The notes: generated from the sequence alone by a model not told the origin. A stretch of 64,000 nucleotides of DNA from Alicyclobacillus acidiphilus NBRC 100859 (GCF_001544355.1 NZ_BCQI01000004.1:62001-126000); one strand, 5' to 3'. Shown: positions 1-9,864, counted from the stretch's first letter. Translations and numbers: made by a program.

Positions 1-261
1 GACCATCTTCTTTTGACCTTGCGGGTTGCTGGTGATGAGGCCCAACGAGAGGCTGATGGTAATGGGGCTGCTGCTGCTCGCGTTTTCGTGTGCAGTGTTT
101 GCGTGTGTTGCACTTGCGGTCGATGTACCGCCGGGCTTGACTTCCGCACTGCCGTTGGACGTATTGACGCCTTGCGGCACCGTCGTACAAGCGACTAGAG
201 CAAACGAAGAACCTAATCCCATCGCCGCGCCCAGAAGTGCGCGCTTGGCATGTTTCCGCAT
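1..261 (-). CDS. Solute-binding lipoprotein, N-terminal part only (runs off the left edge)
   Basis: The ORF opens with ATG at 261 on the minus strand and stays open to the window edge, giving 87 residues with no stop. It begins MRKHAKRALLGAAMG and continues to a lipobox LVAC around residues 22-25, a typical type II signal peptide with the lipidated cysteine at 25. A low-complexity Ser/Thr/Ala/Asn linker of about 40 residues follows, then TITISLSLGLI, which resembles the first strand of family 1 extracellular solute-binding proteins. A GGGGG-type ribosome binding site lies just upstream. It follows the sugar-acid operon in the same direction after a 218-bp gap holding a putative GntR operator, so it is probably the first gene of an ABC importer for the same substrate. 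The substrate is inferred from context only. Confidence 0.7.
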   Translation of the reverse strand, partial: MRKHAKRALLGAAMGLGSSFALVACTTVPQGVNTSNGSAEVKPGGTSTASATHANTAHENASSSSPITISLSLGLITSNPQGQKKMV

Positions 262-330
262 AGTAAATCCCCCTTGTATACCTAATAGAACAAGTAGTTT
301 ACGAATGCGCTTTCATGGATGCGTGTCTCG

Positions 331-358
331 TTTGTATACTTATATACTTGTATACAAT
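331..358. promoter_or_regulatory. Putative GntR/FadR-family operator upstream of the lipoprotein gene
   Basis: This AT-rich stretch contains TTGTATAC (332-339) and the 10-bp palindrome TTGTATACAA (348-357), which fits the TNGT...ACNA half-site pattern of FadR-type GntR repressors. A closely related sequence lies upstream of the cluster's own GntR gene at 8927-8944. It stands about 70 bp upstream of the lipoprotein start, where a repressor could block transcription. Confidence 0.45.
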
Positions 359-441
359 GATTATAGATGAACGCAGAGACAAAAATCAAGACGCGTCTTC
401 AAGAAGAATTTCGACAAATTCACCAGTACGGGTATGTCGAT

Positions 442-468
442 CGCGCCGGATCGGTACGATCCAGCGCG
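442..468. terminator. Strong hairpin at the 3' end of the sugar-acid operon
   Basis: The arms are CGCGC + GGATCG and CGATCC + GCGCG around a GTA loop, with a single C/A mismatch between the two helical blocks. It lies 11 bp beyond the stop codon of the last operon gene. No U-tract follows on the minus strand, so it may act as a 3'-end stabiliser or a weak terminator. Confidence 0.4.
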
Positions 469-479
469 TCGTATTCCGC

Positions 480-1361
480 TCATCCCTCGACCGGGTTTCG
501 CAGCACTCCGATATCGCCAATCGCGATTTCAATCAGGTCCCCTGCCGTCAGCGAAAATTCGTCTGGCGGGACGATCCCTGTGCCGGTCATCAACGCTGTG
601 CCGTCCTGAATGACGTTGTCCCGCAACAGGTAGGAGATCAGTTCGGTGAAGCTCCGACGAAATTGCGACAGCGACACGGTTCCGTTGTACGCGATCTCGC
701 CGTCCCGCCGAATGGTCAATTGAATGTCCCAATTCTCCGGATGCTCTTCCCCGTCGTTCCACAGCAGCGCCGGACCCAGGGAACAGCTTTGTGCGAACAG
801 CTTCGCCTGCGGCAGATACAGTGGATTCTCACCTTCGATGTCGCGCGAACTGAAATCGTCGCCGATGGTCCAACCGATGATCGAGCCGTCCGCAGCGATG
901 ACAAGCGTCAATTCAGGCTCAGGCACCATCCACTGGGAATCGGATCGCAGTCGCAACGGTTTTCCTGGTGCGACCAATCGGTCGCGGGTCGCTTTGAAGA
1001 ACAATTCCGGCCGCTCCGCGGTGTATACCCTGTCGTAGACGCTGTCCTTCACCTGTGTCTCCGCGTTGCGCGCGTCGAGGCTGCGCTCGTACGTCACCCC
1101 TGACGCCCACACCTCCGGCGCGGCGACGGGAGGCAACAGGCGACCTTGTCGCTCGAGATCGGCAAACGACAGGCAATCTCCGGTCGCCAGTCTCTTCCCG
1201 GCTTCCGCCGGTGACAGGTCGAGCGCGCGAAGCGCATGCCACATCGCAATCGGATCGGTCCACGCTGGGACGCGCTTGGTCACGCTGTACACGGCGTCTC
1301 CCTCGAGTATGCCTAGGTGGACGCGATCATCGTCTGGGTGCAGAAATCGGATGGTTTTCAT
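480..1361 (-). CDS. Fumarylacetoacetate hydrolase family protein, probable 2-keto-3-deoxy sugar-acid dehydratase
   Basis: 293 residues, beginning with ATG behind AGGAGG (7-nt spacing). The C-terminal two thirds carry FAH-fold features: a PELFFKA segment, metal-ligand acidic residues in VPEPELTLV, the FSSRDIEGENPLYLPQAK block and a TGTGIVPP segment near the C-terminus. Relatives in non-phosphorylative pentose pathways dehydrate 2-keto-3-deoxy-pentonate to 2-oxoglutarate semialdehyde. The upstream gene encodes the matching semialdehyde dehydrogenase and the one before it a YjhG-type dehydratase, so this would be the middle step. It is the last gene of the operon, 12 bp after its neighbour. Another FAH-type activity, such as a hydrolase, cannot be excluded from sequence alone. 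Confidence 0.8.
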   Translation of the reverse strand: MKTIRFLHPDDDRVHLGILEGDAVYSVTKRVPAWTDPIAMWHALRALDLSPAEAGKRLATGDCLSFADLERQGRLLPPVAAPEVWASGVTYERSLDARNAETQVKDSVYDRVYTAERPELFFKATRDRLVAPGKPLRLRSDSQWMVPEPELTLVIAADGSIIGWTIGDDFSSRDIEGENPLYLPQAKLFAQSCSLGPALLWNDGEEHPENWDIQLTIRRDGEIAYNGTVSLSQFRRSFTELISYLLRDNVIQDGTALMTGTGIVPPDEFSLTAGDLIEIAIGDIGVLRNPVEG

Positions 1362-1373
1362 CTGTGGCCCTCC

Positions 1374-2807
1374 TCATCCGTAATAGATTGCGCAGGTCTT
1401 CGTCTGCGTGTAGAAATCCAGCGCGGCTTGTCCCTGCTCGCGGGAATGGGAACTGGAAGCTTTCATGCCGCCGAATGGCGCTTGATACTCGACGCCTGCG
1501 GACTCCAGATTCACGCGGACCATGCCCGCCTCTGACTCATTCAGAAAGCGCAAGGCGTGATGGATGTTCTGCGTGAATACGGATGCGCTCAGACCATAGA
1601 CGGTCTGATTGCTCAACTGGACCGCTTCATCGAAGCCGCTCGCGGGAAGCAGCGCCATGACGGGGCCAAAGATCTCGTCCGTCACCAATGGGCTGTCTCT
1701 GTCAACGCCTTCGATCACGAGCGGCTGGACGTAATAGCCTTCCGCTTCGGCGTTGAGCTGACCTCTGTGCAGGCGTTTGGCGTTGGTCTCCGCCAGTTTC
1801 ACGTAGGACTGCACTTTTTTGAACTGTTGCCTGGATGCCACCGGGCCCAGGTACGAGCGTGGATCGAGCGCGGAGCCGGTGTAGACGTCTTTCAATTGGT
1901 CCGTCAAAGCGGTCAGAAACGCGTCGTATATCGTCGCTTCGACGATCACGCGGCTGGTCGCTGTGCATTTCTGCCCGGCGGATCGGAATGCGCCGCTCAA
2001 GATGGCGGGTACCGCCACGGACAGATCCGCATCCGCCAGAACCACTGCGGCGTTCTTCCCGCCCATTTCCGTCTGGTATTTGATGTTGCGCGCCGCAGCC
2101 ATGGCGGCGACGTGCATGCCTGTATTCGTCGAACCCGTAAAGCTCACACCGTCAAGGGTTGTCTTCTCAAACAGCGCGCCGCCGAGCTCTGGCCCCCTGC
2201 CGATCACGACATTCAGCACACCGGCCGGCACGCCTGCGTCTGCGAACACCTGCGCGATTCGCGTCGCCGACAGCGACGCGTTCTCCGCGGGCTTCCAAAT
2301 GACCGTGTTGCCGCAGATGAGGGCGGGTGCGATTTTCCAAATCGGGATGGCGACCGGGAAATTCCACGGAGTGATGATGGCGACGACGCCGAGCGGAACA
2401 CGGCTCGTGTACTGGAGCACCTGTGTTTGGCTGGCCGGAATGACTTGGCCGACCGCTCGCGCGCCTTCGGCTGCGTAATACTTCAGCAGATTGACGCCGC
2501 GCATCACCTCCCCTTTCATTTCGGTGATGGGTTTTCCCATTTCAGAACTTGCAAGCACGGCGATTTCTTCGAGTTGTTGCTCCAACAGCGCGGCAGCCCG
2601 GTAAAGGATGTCGCCCCGCGCCATGGGTGGTTGATCGGCCCAGCTTGGCAGGGCCTTGCGTGCGGCGTCGCCTGCGGCAATCACGTCGGACTCGTCCGAA
2701 AAGTGGAGCACACCGACGTCGACTGAGATATCCGAGGGTGAACTGATCACCATCGTTTCGGATGTCGGCGCATACCACTCGCCGCCTATCCAATTCTTTG
2801 ATTCCAC
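1374..2807 (-). CDS. Aldehyde dehydrogenase, probable 2-oxoglutarate semialdehyde dehydrogenase
   Basis: 477 residues from a GTG start at 2807 (VESKNWIGGEW); an AAGGGGG site 7 nt upstream favours this over the longer open frame. NAD(P)-dependent aldehyde dehydrogenase hallmarks are all present: TPWNFPVAIP, the FTGSTNTG cofactor loop, the general base Glu in EMGGKNAAV and the catalytic Cys in SAGQKCTA. Overall sequence resembles the YcbD/KGSADH group, which oxidises 2-oxoglutarate semialdehyde to 2-oxoglutarate. This would be the final step, feeding the carbon into the TCA cycle. It sits between the dehydratase and FAH genes with gaps of 16 and 12 bp. Confidence 0.85.
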   Translation of the reverse strand: MESKNWIGGEWYAPTSETMVISSPSDISVDVGVLHFSDESDVIAAGDAARKALPSWADQPPMARGDILYRAAALLEQQLEEIAVLASSEMGKPITEMKGEVMRGVNLLKYYAAEGARAVGQVIPASQTQVLQYTSRVPLGVVAIITPWNFPVAIPIWKIAPALICGNTVIWKPAENASLSATRIAQVFADAGVPAGVLNVVIGRGPELGGALFEKTTLDGVSFTGSTNTGMHVAAMAAARNIKYQTEMGGKNAAVVLADADLSVAVPAILSGAFRSAGQKCTATSRVIVEATIYDAFLTALTDQLKDVYTGSALDPRSYLGPVASRQQFKKVQSYVKLAETNAKRLHRGQLNAEAEGYYVQPLVIEGVDRDSPLVTDEIFGPVMALLPASGFDEAVQLSNQTVYGLSASVFTQNIHHALRFLNESEAGMVRVNLESAGVEYQAPFGGMKASSSHSREQGQAALDFYTQTKTCAIYYG

Positions 2808-2823
2808 GTTGAGACCCCCTTCG

Positions 2824-4818
2824 TCATGCGTCAACCTGCGGTGAAAGCGCCAAGGCTTTCTTCCCCGCTTCAATCACTTCGATGATCTTATCCACGTCGT
2901 ATACGGCCCCTTTCCACGCCCCGCCGCTGACGGATTGGAGAGCCGCCCAGAGCCGGGTGTCGTCGGGAAGGTCGGGATCGGGCGCCAAATCGGCCAACGG
3001 TGTGCGTTTTGCGAGGACGGCCGCGCCCTCCTCCGGCGTGACAGGCGCGCCTAGGCGGCCCACGAAATCGACAGTTCCTTCGAGTCGCACGCGATCGATC
3101 TCGATTTGAATCAGATCTCCGTCCCGCAGGCGCCCAATCGGTCCGCCCGCAAGCGCCTCCGGGCCAACGTGGCCGATACACGCCCCGGTGGACACGCCCG
3201 AAAATCTGGCGTCTGTGACCAGTGCGACACGCTTGCCAAAAGGCAGGTACTTGAGGGCCGAAGTCAGTTGGTACGTTTCCTCCATCCCAGTGCCGGACGG
3301 CCCGCGCCCCGTCAGTACCAACACGTCCCCTGCCTCAATCGATCCGTTTTTGATAGCTTCGATAGCCGACCGCTCGGTCGTAAACACCTTGGCTGGCCCG
3401 ATGTGGCGGTACACGCCGTCCGCGTCCACAACGCTCGGATCGATCGCGGTCGACTTGATCACCGATCCCTCCGGCGCCAGATTGCCCGTCGGAAACACCA
3501 AGGTGGACGTCAGACCGCGAGATCGCGCGATATCCGGTGCCATAATGACGTCGTCCGGGTCGATCCCGTCCACCTCACGCAGCCGTCTTCTCACGTTGTA
3601 CCTGCGTTCAGAATCCTGCCACCAGTCCAACACGTCGGCGAGCGCCTGCCCCGCGATGGTTTTGACGGAGAGATCGAGCAGCCCCGCCTTTCGCAAATGC
3701 AGCATCACTTCGGGCACGCCGCCGGCCAGGAAGACCCGAATCGTCGGGTGATCGACAGGGCCGTTCGGCAATACGCTCACCAACCGAGGCACCTGCTGGT
3801 TGATCTCCTTCCAGTCGCCGACCGTCGGGATCGACAACCCTGCAGCGTGCGCGACGGCGGGAATGTGCAGCAACAGGTTGGTCGATCCGCCGAATGCCGC
3901 GTGCAAAGCCATCGCGTTGCGCAGACTGGCGTCCGTCAAGAGGTCCTGCATGCCCCAGCCAAGCCGCATGGCCTGCATGAGGGCCCTTGCCGAATGACGG
4001 GCCATTTCCAGCCAGATGGGCTGCCCTGATGGGATGAGCGCGGAATGCGGCAAAGCGATTCCCAGCCCTTCAGCGATCACTTGCGCAGTCGCCGCCGTGC
4101 CAAGAAACTGACAACCTCCTCCGGGCGACGCGCAGGCCTTGCAGGCGGCCTCGGAGGCGTATTCAAGATCGATCTCGCCATGGGCGTAACGGGCGCCAAT
4201 CGTTTGAATCTTCCCTGCGTCTTCGCCGTCTTCCGGGGGCAAGGTCACACCCCCCGGTACAATGATTCCTGGCAATTCACGCAGCGAAGCGAGCGCAATC
4301 ATGGTGGCGGGCAAGCCTTTGTCACAGGTGGCGACGCCCATCACGGCCCTGCGTGTCGGCAGTGATCGAATCAAGCGCCGCATCAATAACGCCGCGTCGT
4401 TTCGATATGGCAGAGAATCAAACATGGCGGTTGTTCCCTGTGATCGGCCATCGCAAGGGTCGCTGACGTAGGCGGCGTACGGAATGGCCCCTCGTTGGCG
4501 AAACGCTTCTGCCGCCGCCTTGACCAACAGGCCAATTTCCCAGTGGCCCGTATGGTATCCGAGGGCGACGGGTGTCCCGTCTTCCTCGCGCAGGCCTCCC
4601 TGCGTGCTCAATATCAGCACGGACTTGCCGAGCACCTCGGCCGGACTCCATCCCATTCCGACGTTTTGGGTTAATCCAAACAGGTCTCCGCTCGGCCAAT
4701 TGCGCAGCATGTCCGCAGTGAGCGGCAATTTTCCGGCAGGCCCTTTGGCCTTGGTCGGAATGTCGTAGATATCGTCAGACTGCGATTGAAGCATTCGGGA
4801 CAAATCCTCGGTGTCCAT
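2824..4818 (-). CDS. yjhG: YjhG/YagF-family D-xylonate dehydratase
   Basis: 664 residues, close to the about 655 of E. coli YjhG and YagF and longer than ordinary IlvD/Edd enzymes. Blocks recalled as characteristic of the family include [66 protein letters not shown] and [16 protein letters not shown]. The three Cys in the PCDG, TCDKG and GGCQ blocks are the Fe-S cluster ligands expected in this superfamily. Start: ATG at 4818 has AGGGGGG six nt upstream; the ATG at 4824 touches that site and the one at 4845 would overlap the previous gene. The known reaction is dehydration of D-xylonate to 2-keto-3-deoxy-xylonate. Acceptance of other pentonates or hexonates is possible. Confidence 0.9.
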   Translation of the reverse strand: MDTEDLSRMLQSQSDDIYDIPTKAKGPAGKLPLTADMLRNWPSGDLFGLTQNVGMGWSPAEVLGKSVLILSTQGGLREEDGTPVALGYHTGHWEIGLLVKAAAEAFRQRGAIPYAAYVSDPCDGRSQGTTAMFDSLPYRNDAALLMRRLIRSLPTRRAVMGVATCDKGLPATMIALASLRELPGIIVPGGVTLPPEDGEDAGKIQTIGARYAHGEIDLEYASEAACKACASPGGGCQFLGTAATAQVIAEGLGIALPHSALIPSGQPIWLEMARHSARALMQAMRLGWGMQDLLTDASLRNAMALHAAFGGSTNLLLHIPAVAHAAGLSIPTVGDWKEINQQVPRLVSVLPNGPVDHPTIRVFLAGGVPEVMLHLRKAGLLDLSVKTIAGQALADVLDWWQDSERRYNVRRRLREVDGIDPDDVIMAPDIARSRGLTSTLVFPTGNLAPEGSVIKSTAIDPSVVDADGVYRHIGPAKVFTTERSAIEAIKNGSIEAGDVLVLTGRGPSGTGMEETYQLTSALKYLPFGKRVALVTDARFSGVSTGACIGHVGPEALAGGPIGRLRDGDLIQIEIDRVRLEGTVDFVGRLGAPVTPEEGAAVLAKRTPLADLAPDPDLPDDTRLWAALQSVSGGAWKGAVYDVDKIIEVIEAGKKALALSPQVDA

Positions 4819-4829
4819 CTTCATCCCCC

Positions 4830-5906
4830 CTAATCCTCTGCCCATGGTTGGACCGTCGAGGTGATTTCGTCACCGCTTTGGATGGACTGCTCGATGAGCA
4901 TCGCCAAGTAGTGATCTTGAGCGCCTTCTGCCAGGCTGTAAAAATCGGGACCTCCTCGCGCGTAGTCCGCCATCTTCCGCATACAGGCGGCGACCGCGAT
5001 TTCATCGTCGTAGAGGCGCGCGCCGGCGAACGGATTTTGGTACACCCACTGGTCCCCGCAGATGATCCCGCTTAAAAAGTAGCCCTCGACATTCTCCTCC
5101 TCGCCCCGATTGACGCGTTTCAAATCGAGATGGAGCGGTGTGCGGTGGTCCAGCAGCAAATTCACGCGATGATCGTCAATTTCACCGCGCACCCCACGGA
5201 CGGACAAGTGGGTTGACCGAATCCAGGAGCGGTGCTGATCGGCGGTGAAATCGTAAATGCCCAATTTGTCGCCAAACCGAATCCAGGCGATGTCCCGTCT
5301 GGACATCACGATGGATTCCGCAATCGGCGGACCGGCCCGCGTCGGACCGGCCACCATGGGGGATTCAAATCGCATGCCCCGGATGTCCGCGGGTTCGAAG
5401 CGTACGCCAAGCAACTTGCGGAGCAAGCTGATTCCGTGATAGCCGTGAGAAATCGAAACGGTGGCTTGGGTGATATCGCCCAACCTTCCCGACTGGACAA
5501 TCTGTAACCTCGCGGCGTGCATCGGGCGGAACGCGTACTGCTCTGCGACCTGAATTCGTGCGCCAAGCCGGGTGAGCCGGTGCAATTCCAACAATCCCTC
5601 AAGATCCGCGGCCGGAGGTGTCTCCACCAGGGCCGGTATGCCCGCTCGCCGCAAATCGTCGACATACTCCACGTTTGCGGCCGGATGAATGGAGAGAACG
5701 ACGAAATCGGGCGTGTGAACCGCGAGCAGTTCACCGAGGGTCCGGAAAGTCGAAACGGCCCAATCTCGTTCAATCACTTGTCCCTTTTCGCGATCCCGGA
5801 CCACCATGCCGCATACGTCGAACAATTCCGGCAACGATCTCGCGACGTTCAGAAAATATTTGGTCCGAAAGCCTCCCCCAACGATGGCGAAGGATACGGC
5901 GGTCAT
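4830..5906 (-). CDS. Gfo/Idh/MocA family NAD(P)-dependent oxidoreductase
   Basis: 358 residues. The N-terminal Rossmann fold begins [14 protein letters not shown]. The usual EKP motif is replaced by ETPPA near residue 94. A C-terminal alpha/beta domain follows, with a SHGYHG segment and a GIICGDQW stretch. Members oxidise or reduce sugars, inositols and sugar acids. Its 5' end overlaps the preceding isomerase gene by 4 nt (ATGA), implying translational coupling. It may be the sugar or sugar-acid dehydrogenase that feeds the dehydratases, but the substrate is unknown. Loss of the catalytic Lys of EKP is worth noting because several relatives without it have altered chemistry. Confidence 0.75.
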   Translation of the reverse strand: MTAVSFAIVGGGFRTKYFLNVARSLPELFDVCGMVVRDREKGQVIERDWAVSTFRTLGELLAVHTPDFVVLSIHPAANVEYVDDLRRAGIPALVETPPAADLEGLLELHRLTRLGARIQVAEQYAFRPMHAARLQIVQSGRLGDITQATVSISHGYHGISLLRKLLGVRFEPADIRGMRFESPMVAGPTRAGPPIAESIVMSRRDIAWIRFGDKLGIYDFTADQHRSWIRSTHLSVRGVRGEIDDHRVNLLLDHRTPLHLDLKRVNRGEEENVEGYFLSGIICGDQWVYQNPFAGARLYDDEIAVAACMRKMADYARGGPDFYSLAEGAQDHYLAMLIEQSIQSGDEITSTVQPWAED

Positions 5907-6712
5907 AGGTCGATACCCAGTTCGCCGGCCAAGTTGCGAATGTATTCAACCTTTGGCCCATAGTCGTCGGGGTTGGACATGTGCTCCAACAGAGCGGGAA
6001 CGGGCAACGGGTCGATTGCCCGAAGCAGCGCTGGGTAATCCAGGTTGCCCTCGCCAATCGGCACTTCCGACATATGATACGTAATCGGCCGCGCACGTAG
6101 AAACGTATCTTTCAGATGAACGAGAAAAATCTTGTCGCCGACGGTTTCCACAAAGCGGCGCATGAAATCGCCGTTTTGAAAATACCGTTCGATATTCATG
6201 CAATTGACGGGATCGAACAGGATGCCCATCTTTGGATGGTTCACTTTGTTGGCCAATTGCAGGGCCCGCTGCTCAGAACTGACCGGTGTCATCACCCAGG
6301 TTTCAATCACGAGATGGACATCGAAGTCGAGGCCATCCAGTACTTGCAGGCAACTGTCGGCCAACACGTCCAACGCGTGATCGGTCCAATTGTCGATGTG
6401 CGCCGACGCCGTCTCGCGGGGGCGACTGGGATCGCGATGCCCGCCTCCGACGACGACGTTCTTGCAGCCTGCCAGATGCGCCACGCGCATGGCCTGCCTG
6501 ACGTGCTGAATGTTCTCCTGGCGAATGGCTTCATCCGTACTCGATAGATTGCAGTACGCGCCGATCTGCGCGTTCATGATCCCCAGTTCCTCAAACCGGC
6601 TCCGCAGAGCCAGTAGATCTTCGTCCGTCGCGTGCTCCGACAGTCTCATTTCGGCCGCTTTGACGGACAGCGTCTTGGCGTGATCGGGCGGTACAGCCGC
6701 GCCTAGAATCAT
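5903..6712 (-). CDS. Sugar phosphate isomerase/epimerase-like TIM-barrel protein
   Basis: 269 residues with the xylose-isomerase-like (AP endonuclease 2) fold. Candidate metal ligands occur in the expected order: Glu in VIETWV, Asp in LFDPVNC, His in FLVHLKD and Glu in ALLEHMS. A VVVGGGHRDP segment and an IGEGNLDYPAL motif also match the family. The ATG start has AGGGGG 7 nt upstream. Its stop overlaps the Gfo/Idh start. Such proteins interconvert sugars, inosose or keto-sugars, often as partners of Gfo/Idh enzymes. The precise substrate cannot be read from the sequence. Confidence 0.75.
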   Translation of the reverse strand: MILGAAVPPDHAKTLSVKAAEMRLSEHATDEDLLALRSRFEELGIMNAQIGAYCNLSSTDEAIRQENIQHVRQAMRVAHLAGCKNVVVGGGHRDPSRPRETASAHIDNWTDHALDVLADSCLQVLDGLDFDVHLVIETWVMTPVSSEQRALQLANKVNHPKMGILFDPVNCMNIERYFQNGDFMRRFVETVGDKIFLVHLKDTFLRARPITYHMSEVPIGEGNLDYPALLRAIDPLPVPALLEHMSNPDDYGPKVEYIRNLAGELGIDL

Positions 6713-6746
6713 ATGGAGTCCCCCTGTCTTGGTCCAAGGTTGGGAT

Positions 6747-7964
6747 TTACTTGTGGTCTGCCCAGCGATCGTTTGGAATCAATGGAAACCAGTCGATTCT
6801 GGACGGATCTCTGTCATACGGATAGCCGCCCAATTTTTGATATAGCTCCGAGTATTCGGCGAGTTTATCGGGATCGAGCGCAACGCCCAATCCAGGACCG
6901 GTCGGTACGTCGATGCACCCATCGCGATATGTCAACTTGCCGCCGACGATGATGTCGTCGCTCAGGTGGTGGTAGTGCGAGTCTGCAGCGAATGTGAAGT
7001 TGGGGAGCACGGCACCGAGGTGCAGCATGGTGGCGAGTTGGATGCCAAGTTCTCCTGAAGAGTGCACGCCAATCGACGACTGGAAGGTCTCACACACGCT
7101 CGCCGCTTTGACACAGGCGCGAATGCCGCCCCAAAACGTCGTGTCCAGAAGGATCACATCGAAGGCTGGCGTCAGCGTGTTCGTCGCCAGCTGTTCAAAG
7201 TTGACGACGAAGGTGTTTGTCGCGATGGGAATGCGAACGTTTTGGCGCACTCGACGATTGCCGTTCAAGCCGTAGGTTGGGTCTTCGAAGTAGTCGTTGT
7301 TCAGTCTCTCGATGCTCTTGCCAAAGCGAATCGCCTCTTCGACGCTGAGGGCGGCATTGGGGTCGTAGCGAAGCCGATCCTCGGGGAAAGCGCTTGCAAG
7401 CGCGTGATAACATTCCAATTCATAATCTGGATGAAATACGCCGCCTTTCAATTTGTGGACGCGAAAACCGTGTTCGTTTCGCAACGCTGTGGCGTGCTGC
7501 ACGAGTTGATCGATTGTCCGAACTTCGCCGAGGCCGGACTCGGAGTTGGGGAGTCGAAAGAAGAGGTAGCTCGCAAACGGTATCCGATCCCGCAATCGTC
7601 CGCCAAGAATCTGGGAGACGGACACATTCAAGTATTTGCCCATCAGGTCCAGACAGGCAAATTCGACAGCTGCCAGCATCTGCGTGCGATTGTTGTAGAG
7701 GCTCGCTGTCGGATTGGCGATTTTAAACCGAAGTTCTTCGAGCTGGAACGGATCGTGACCGATTAAGTACTGTTTCAGACCGCGAATCGCGGCTTCGGCG
7801 CTTTCTCCTCCTCCGCCCATTTCACCGAGGCCGACGAGCCCTTCATCCGTAAACACTTGTACGATGGTCCGTACAAATCTGCCCCAATGCACGCCGTTGC
7901 TGTGGCGCAACGGGGCTTCGAGCGGCAAGGTCACTGTGGTTGCGGTCACGTCTGAGATTCGCAC
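6747..7964 (-). CDS. Enolase-superfamily acid-sugar dehydratase (glucarate dehydratase-like)
   Basis: 405 residues, GTG start with GGGAG upstream. An N-terminal capping domain is followed by a barrel with the KxK catalytic motif (HKLKGGVF), metal ligands around RYDPNAAL and FEDP, the TN segment, and the His of GVHSSGE paired with an Asp in VILLD. YLFFR and the long C-terminal region resemble glucarate dehydratase rather than mandelate racemase. The glucarate-type reaction yields 5-keto-4-deoxy-glucarate. With a YjhG dehydratase in the same operon, this enzyme may handle a second acid sugar or the opposite epimer. It is the first enzyme gene after the regulator, 55 bp downstream. Confidence 0.8.
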   Translation of the reverse strand: MRISDVTATTVTLPLEAPLRHSNGVHWGRFVRTIVQVFTDEGLVGLGEMGGGGESAEAAIRGLKQYLIGHDPFQLEELRFKIANPTASLYNNRTQMLAAVEFACLDLMGKYLNVSVSQILGGRLRDRIPFASYLFFRLPNSESGLGEVRTIDQLVQHATALRNEHGFRVHKLKGGVFHPDYELECYHALASAFPEDRLRYDPNAALSVEEAIRFGKSIERLNNDYFEDPTYGLNGNRRVRQNVRIPIATNTFVVNFEQLATNTLTPAFDVILLDTTFWGGIRACVKAASVCETFQSSIGVHSSGELGIQLATMLHLGAVLPNFTFAADSHYHHLSDDIIVGGKLTYRDGCIDVPTGPGLGVALDPDKLAEYSELYQKLGGYPYDRDPSRIDWFPLIPNDRWADHK

Positions 7965-8019
7965 GATTCATCTCTCCCTTGCACGGAAGTGATTGCTCCA
8001 AACGTGGTATGTCACTGGC

Positions 8020-8724
8020 TCAATCCGTGAAATAGTCTGGATATTTGTCCTTGACGACTTGAATGTCCTCACTCACTCTCGACAAGTGAGCACTCAGGAT
8101 GGAGGTGGCTCGATCTCGATCCTTCGACTGCAACGCCTCCAACAGTTGTTCGTGCTCCCGAACAAGTCCTTCCGTATACGGGATTTCCTGCAACGACAGG
8201 AGACGAACGCGATTGAGGTGACCCCTCATCTGGGACACGACCGAAACGAGTGTCGCATTGCCGATGGCGGATAGGAGAAGTCTGTGAAACGCTTCATCGG
8301 CTTGCAAGAACTGTACGGCATCGCCGTTTTGGATGACTTGCTTCTGAGATTGAAGATTACTGGCCAACGCTCTGTAGAGGTCTTGGTATTTTGTCTGTGC
8401 GGGTTCCCATTGGTCGACGATATTGCAAATGGCGCTGACTTCAAGGCTCTCCCTGACGAATCTTGTCTCTTCTACTTTGCGTTCCGAAATCAGCGCAATT
8501 TTCATGCCGCGTTGCGGCAGCACGTCGATCAACTGTTCAATATGCAACGCGCGAACGGCTTCGCGAACCGGCGTCCGACTGATGTTCAACATCGTGGAAA
8601 ATTCCGATTCGTAGACTGTCTGTCCGGGTTTCAGGCGCAACGTGAGGATATTTTCCCGAATAATTTCGTACGCTTGTTCCCCAAGTGTCTTCTTCCCTTC
8701 TCCAAATACCATACCGATGACCAT
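8020..8724 (-). CDS. GntR family transcriptional regulator, FadR subfamily (FCD domain)
   Basis: 234 residues from ATG at 8724, with GGAGGG six nt upstream; an in-frame TTG at 8730 abuts the site and is less likely. The N-terminal winged helix contains the GntR signature: LRLKPGQTVYESEFS, then SRTPVREAVRAL. The all-alpha FCD ligand domain follows, with metal/ligand-binding candidates in ADEAFHRLLL, MRGHLNR and REHEQLLEAL, ending with LSAHLSRV. FCD regulators usually sense sugar acids or organic acids, which agrees with the downstream genes. It probably represses this operon and the transporter at the left edge through the shared TTGTATAC sites. Confidence 0.9.
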   Translation of the reverse strand: MVIGMVFGEGKKTLGEQAYEIIRENILTLRLKPGQTVYESEFSTMLNISRTPVREAVRALHIEQLIDVLPQRGMKIALISERKVEETRFVRESLEVSAICNIVDQWEPAQTKYQDLYRALASNLQSQKQVIQNGDAVQFLQADEAFHRLLLSAIGNATLVSVVSQMRGHLNRVRLLSLQEIPYTEGLVREHEQLLEALQSKDRDRATSILSAHLSRVSEDIQVVKDKYPDYFTD

Positions 8725-8926
8725 GTTCAACCCTCCGAGTCACAACGTCAGGATGCTGGTGTGTCCAGTCCGGTTCGGTTCATTGTCGAGAATCGAGCCC
8801 GTTGACAACGTCTCCCGCGCTGTGAGGTTCCTGACACAAATCACCTCTTTTATCCATGGAATGAGGTCACTTGAGCAAAGTTTCCGTAGACATCCTAGAG
8901 CGAGGTGCGGTTATAGAAGCAGTGTA

Positions 8927-8944
8927 TTGTATACTTGTATTCAA
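8927..8944. promoter_or_regulatory. Putative GntR operator upstream of the sugar-acid operon
   Basis: TTGTATAC followed directly by TTGTATTCAA, closely related to the sequence at 331-358. It lies about 200 bp upstream of the GntR start codon in an otherwise gene-free stretch (8725-9018). A site repeated at both promoters of the cluster is most simply the target of its own regulator. This is inferred from matching sequence and position only. Confidence 0.4.
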
Positions 8945-9018
8945 GTCAATGTACCCAATCGTCTTCAAGTAGCCACTTTCGGCTGTCATGCCGCGGAGAA
9001 CCGCTATGCCGGCACATC

Positions 9019-9816
9019 TCATGAGACGATATGCGGCTCGGCGGCCGTTTCCGATACTGTGCCGGGATTCACGAGACGCAACGCGAAGAGGGATGAGAAC
9101 ACCATGGAGCTGACGTGTTGATAACCCGTCGCGGTAAGATGAATACCATCGTCGCTGAGCATGGATCGCCACAGTTGAACTTGTCCATCGCGGGCGCGCA
9201 CATCGATATGGTCAACCCCGAGCTTTCCCACACATTGGCGCAGCGCTTCGTCGTATCGGTTATGCCAGTGTTCGATTCCACCGCAGCAGGCGATCCAATG
9301 CGCGATGCCCGTGCCAAACCGCTTGGACAGATGCCGATAGTAGCGAACTGGATCTAAAGGCAAGAGCGTCAACAGGAGCGGTTTCGCACCCGCCTCTTGA
9401 ATCTGTTCCACCATGCGTTCGATGTTGCTCGCAAAACGTTCGAGGGGAACATAAGGTGTGTGCTCGAGATCAGGGGCTTCAGCGACCTCGTTCCAGCGAA
9501 AATCGCAGTCGTTGGCTCCAATTTCGATCACGACGATGTCTGGCTCCTCGGACAAGACGTCCTTCGCAAGCCGCTTCAGGAGCGAACTTGAATTATCGTT
9601 AAACGCGCCGCGATTCGTCACGGTGATCTCACCGAGTGCGGTTGTGGCGCCAAAAGCTGACCGCAGCGACTGTTCGAGAAGTTTTGGATATGGGTTCTCG
9701 ACAATGCGCAATCGGCCGCGAATCAAGGATACTCCCCTGGTGAGACTATCGCCGGCGCAAACAATCCGCATAGGTTGTCCAACCTTCTTTCTTTTTGACT
9801 CATCCTTACGATTCAT
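9019..9816 (-). CDS. SGNH/GDSL-type esterase or lipase
   Basis: Up to 265 residues. SGNH blocks are clear: block I CAGDSLTRG (nucleophile Ser), block II NRGAF (the usual Gly within it), block III IGANDC (Asn), block V DDGIHLT (Asp and His). There is no signal peptide, so it is probably cytoplasmic. The start is uncertain: ATG at 9816 gives a 16-residue charged leader, while ATG at 9771 begins right at the conserved MRIVCAGDS. Candidate substrates are acyl or acetyl esters of sugars or lipids. It is transcribed divergently from glnA and lies next to the sugar-acid operon, so it could be a sugar deacetylase, but nothing in the sequence proves this. Confidence 0.8.
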   Translation of the reverse strand: MNRKDESKRKKVGQPMRIVCAGDSLTRGVSLIRGRLRIVENPYPKLLEQSLRSAFGATTALGEITVTNRGAFNDNSSSLLKRLAKDVLSEEPDIVVIEIGANDCDFRWNEVAEAPDLEHTPYVPLERFASNIERMVEQIQEAGAKPLLLTLLPLDPVRYYRHLSKRFGTGIAHWIACCGGIEHWHNRYDEALRQCVGKLGVDHIDVRARDGQVQLWRSMLSDDGIHLTATGYQHVSSMVFSSLFALRLVNPGTVSETAAEPHIVS

Positions 9817-9864
9817 AACCAAATTATAAATGATAACTCATTGAAAAGCGAAATCCAACGATTG

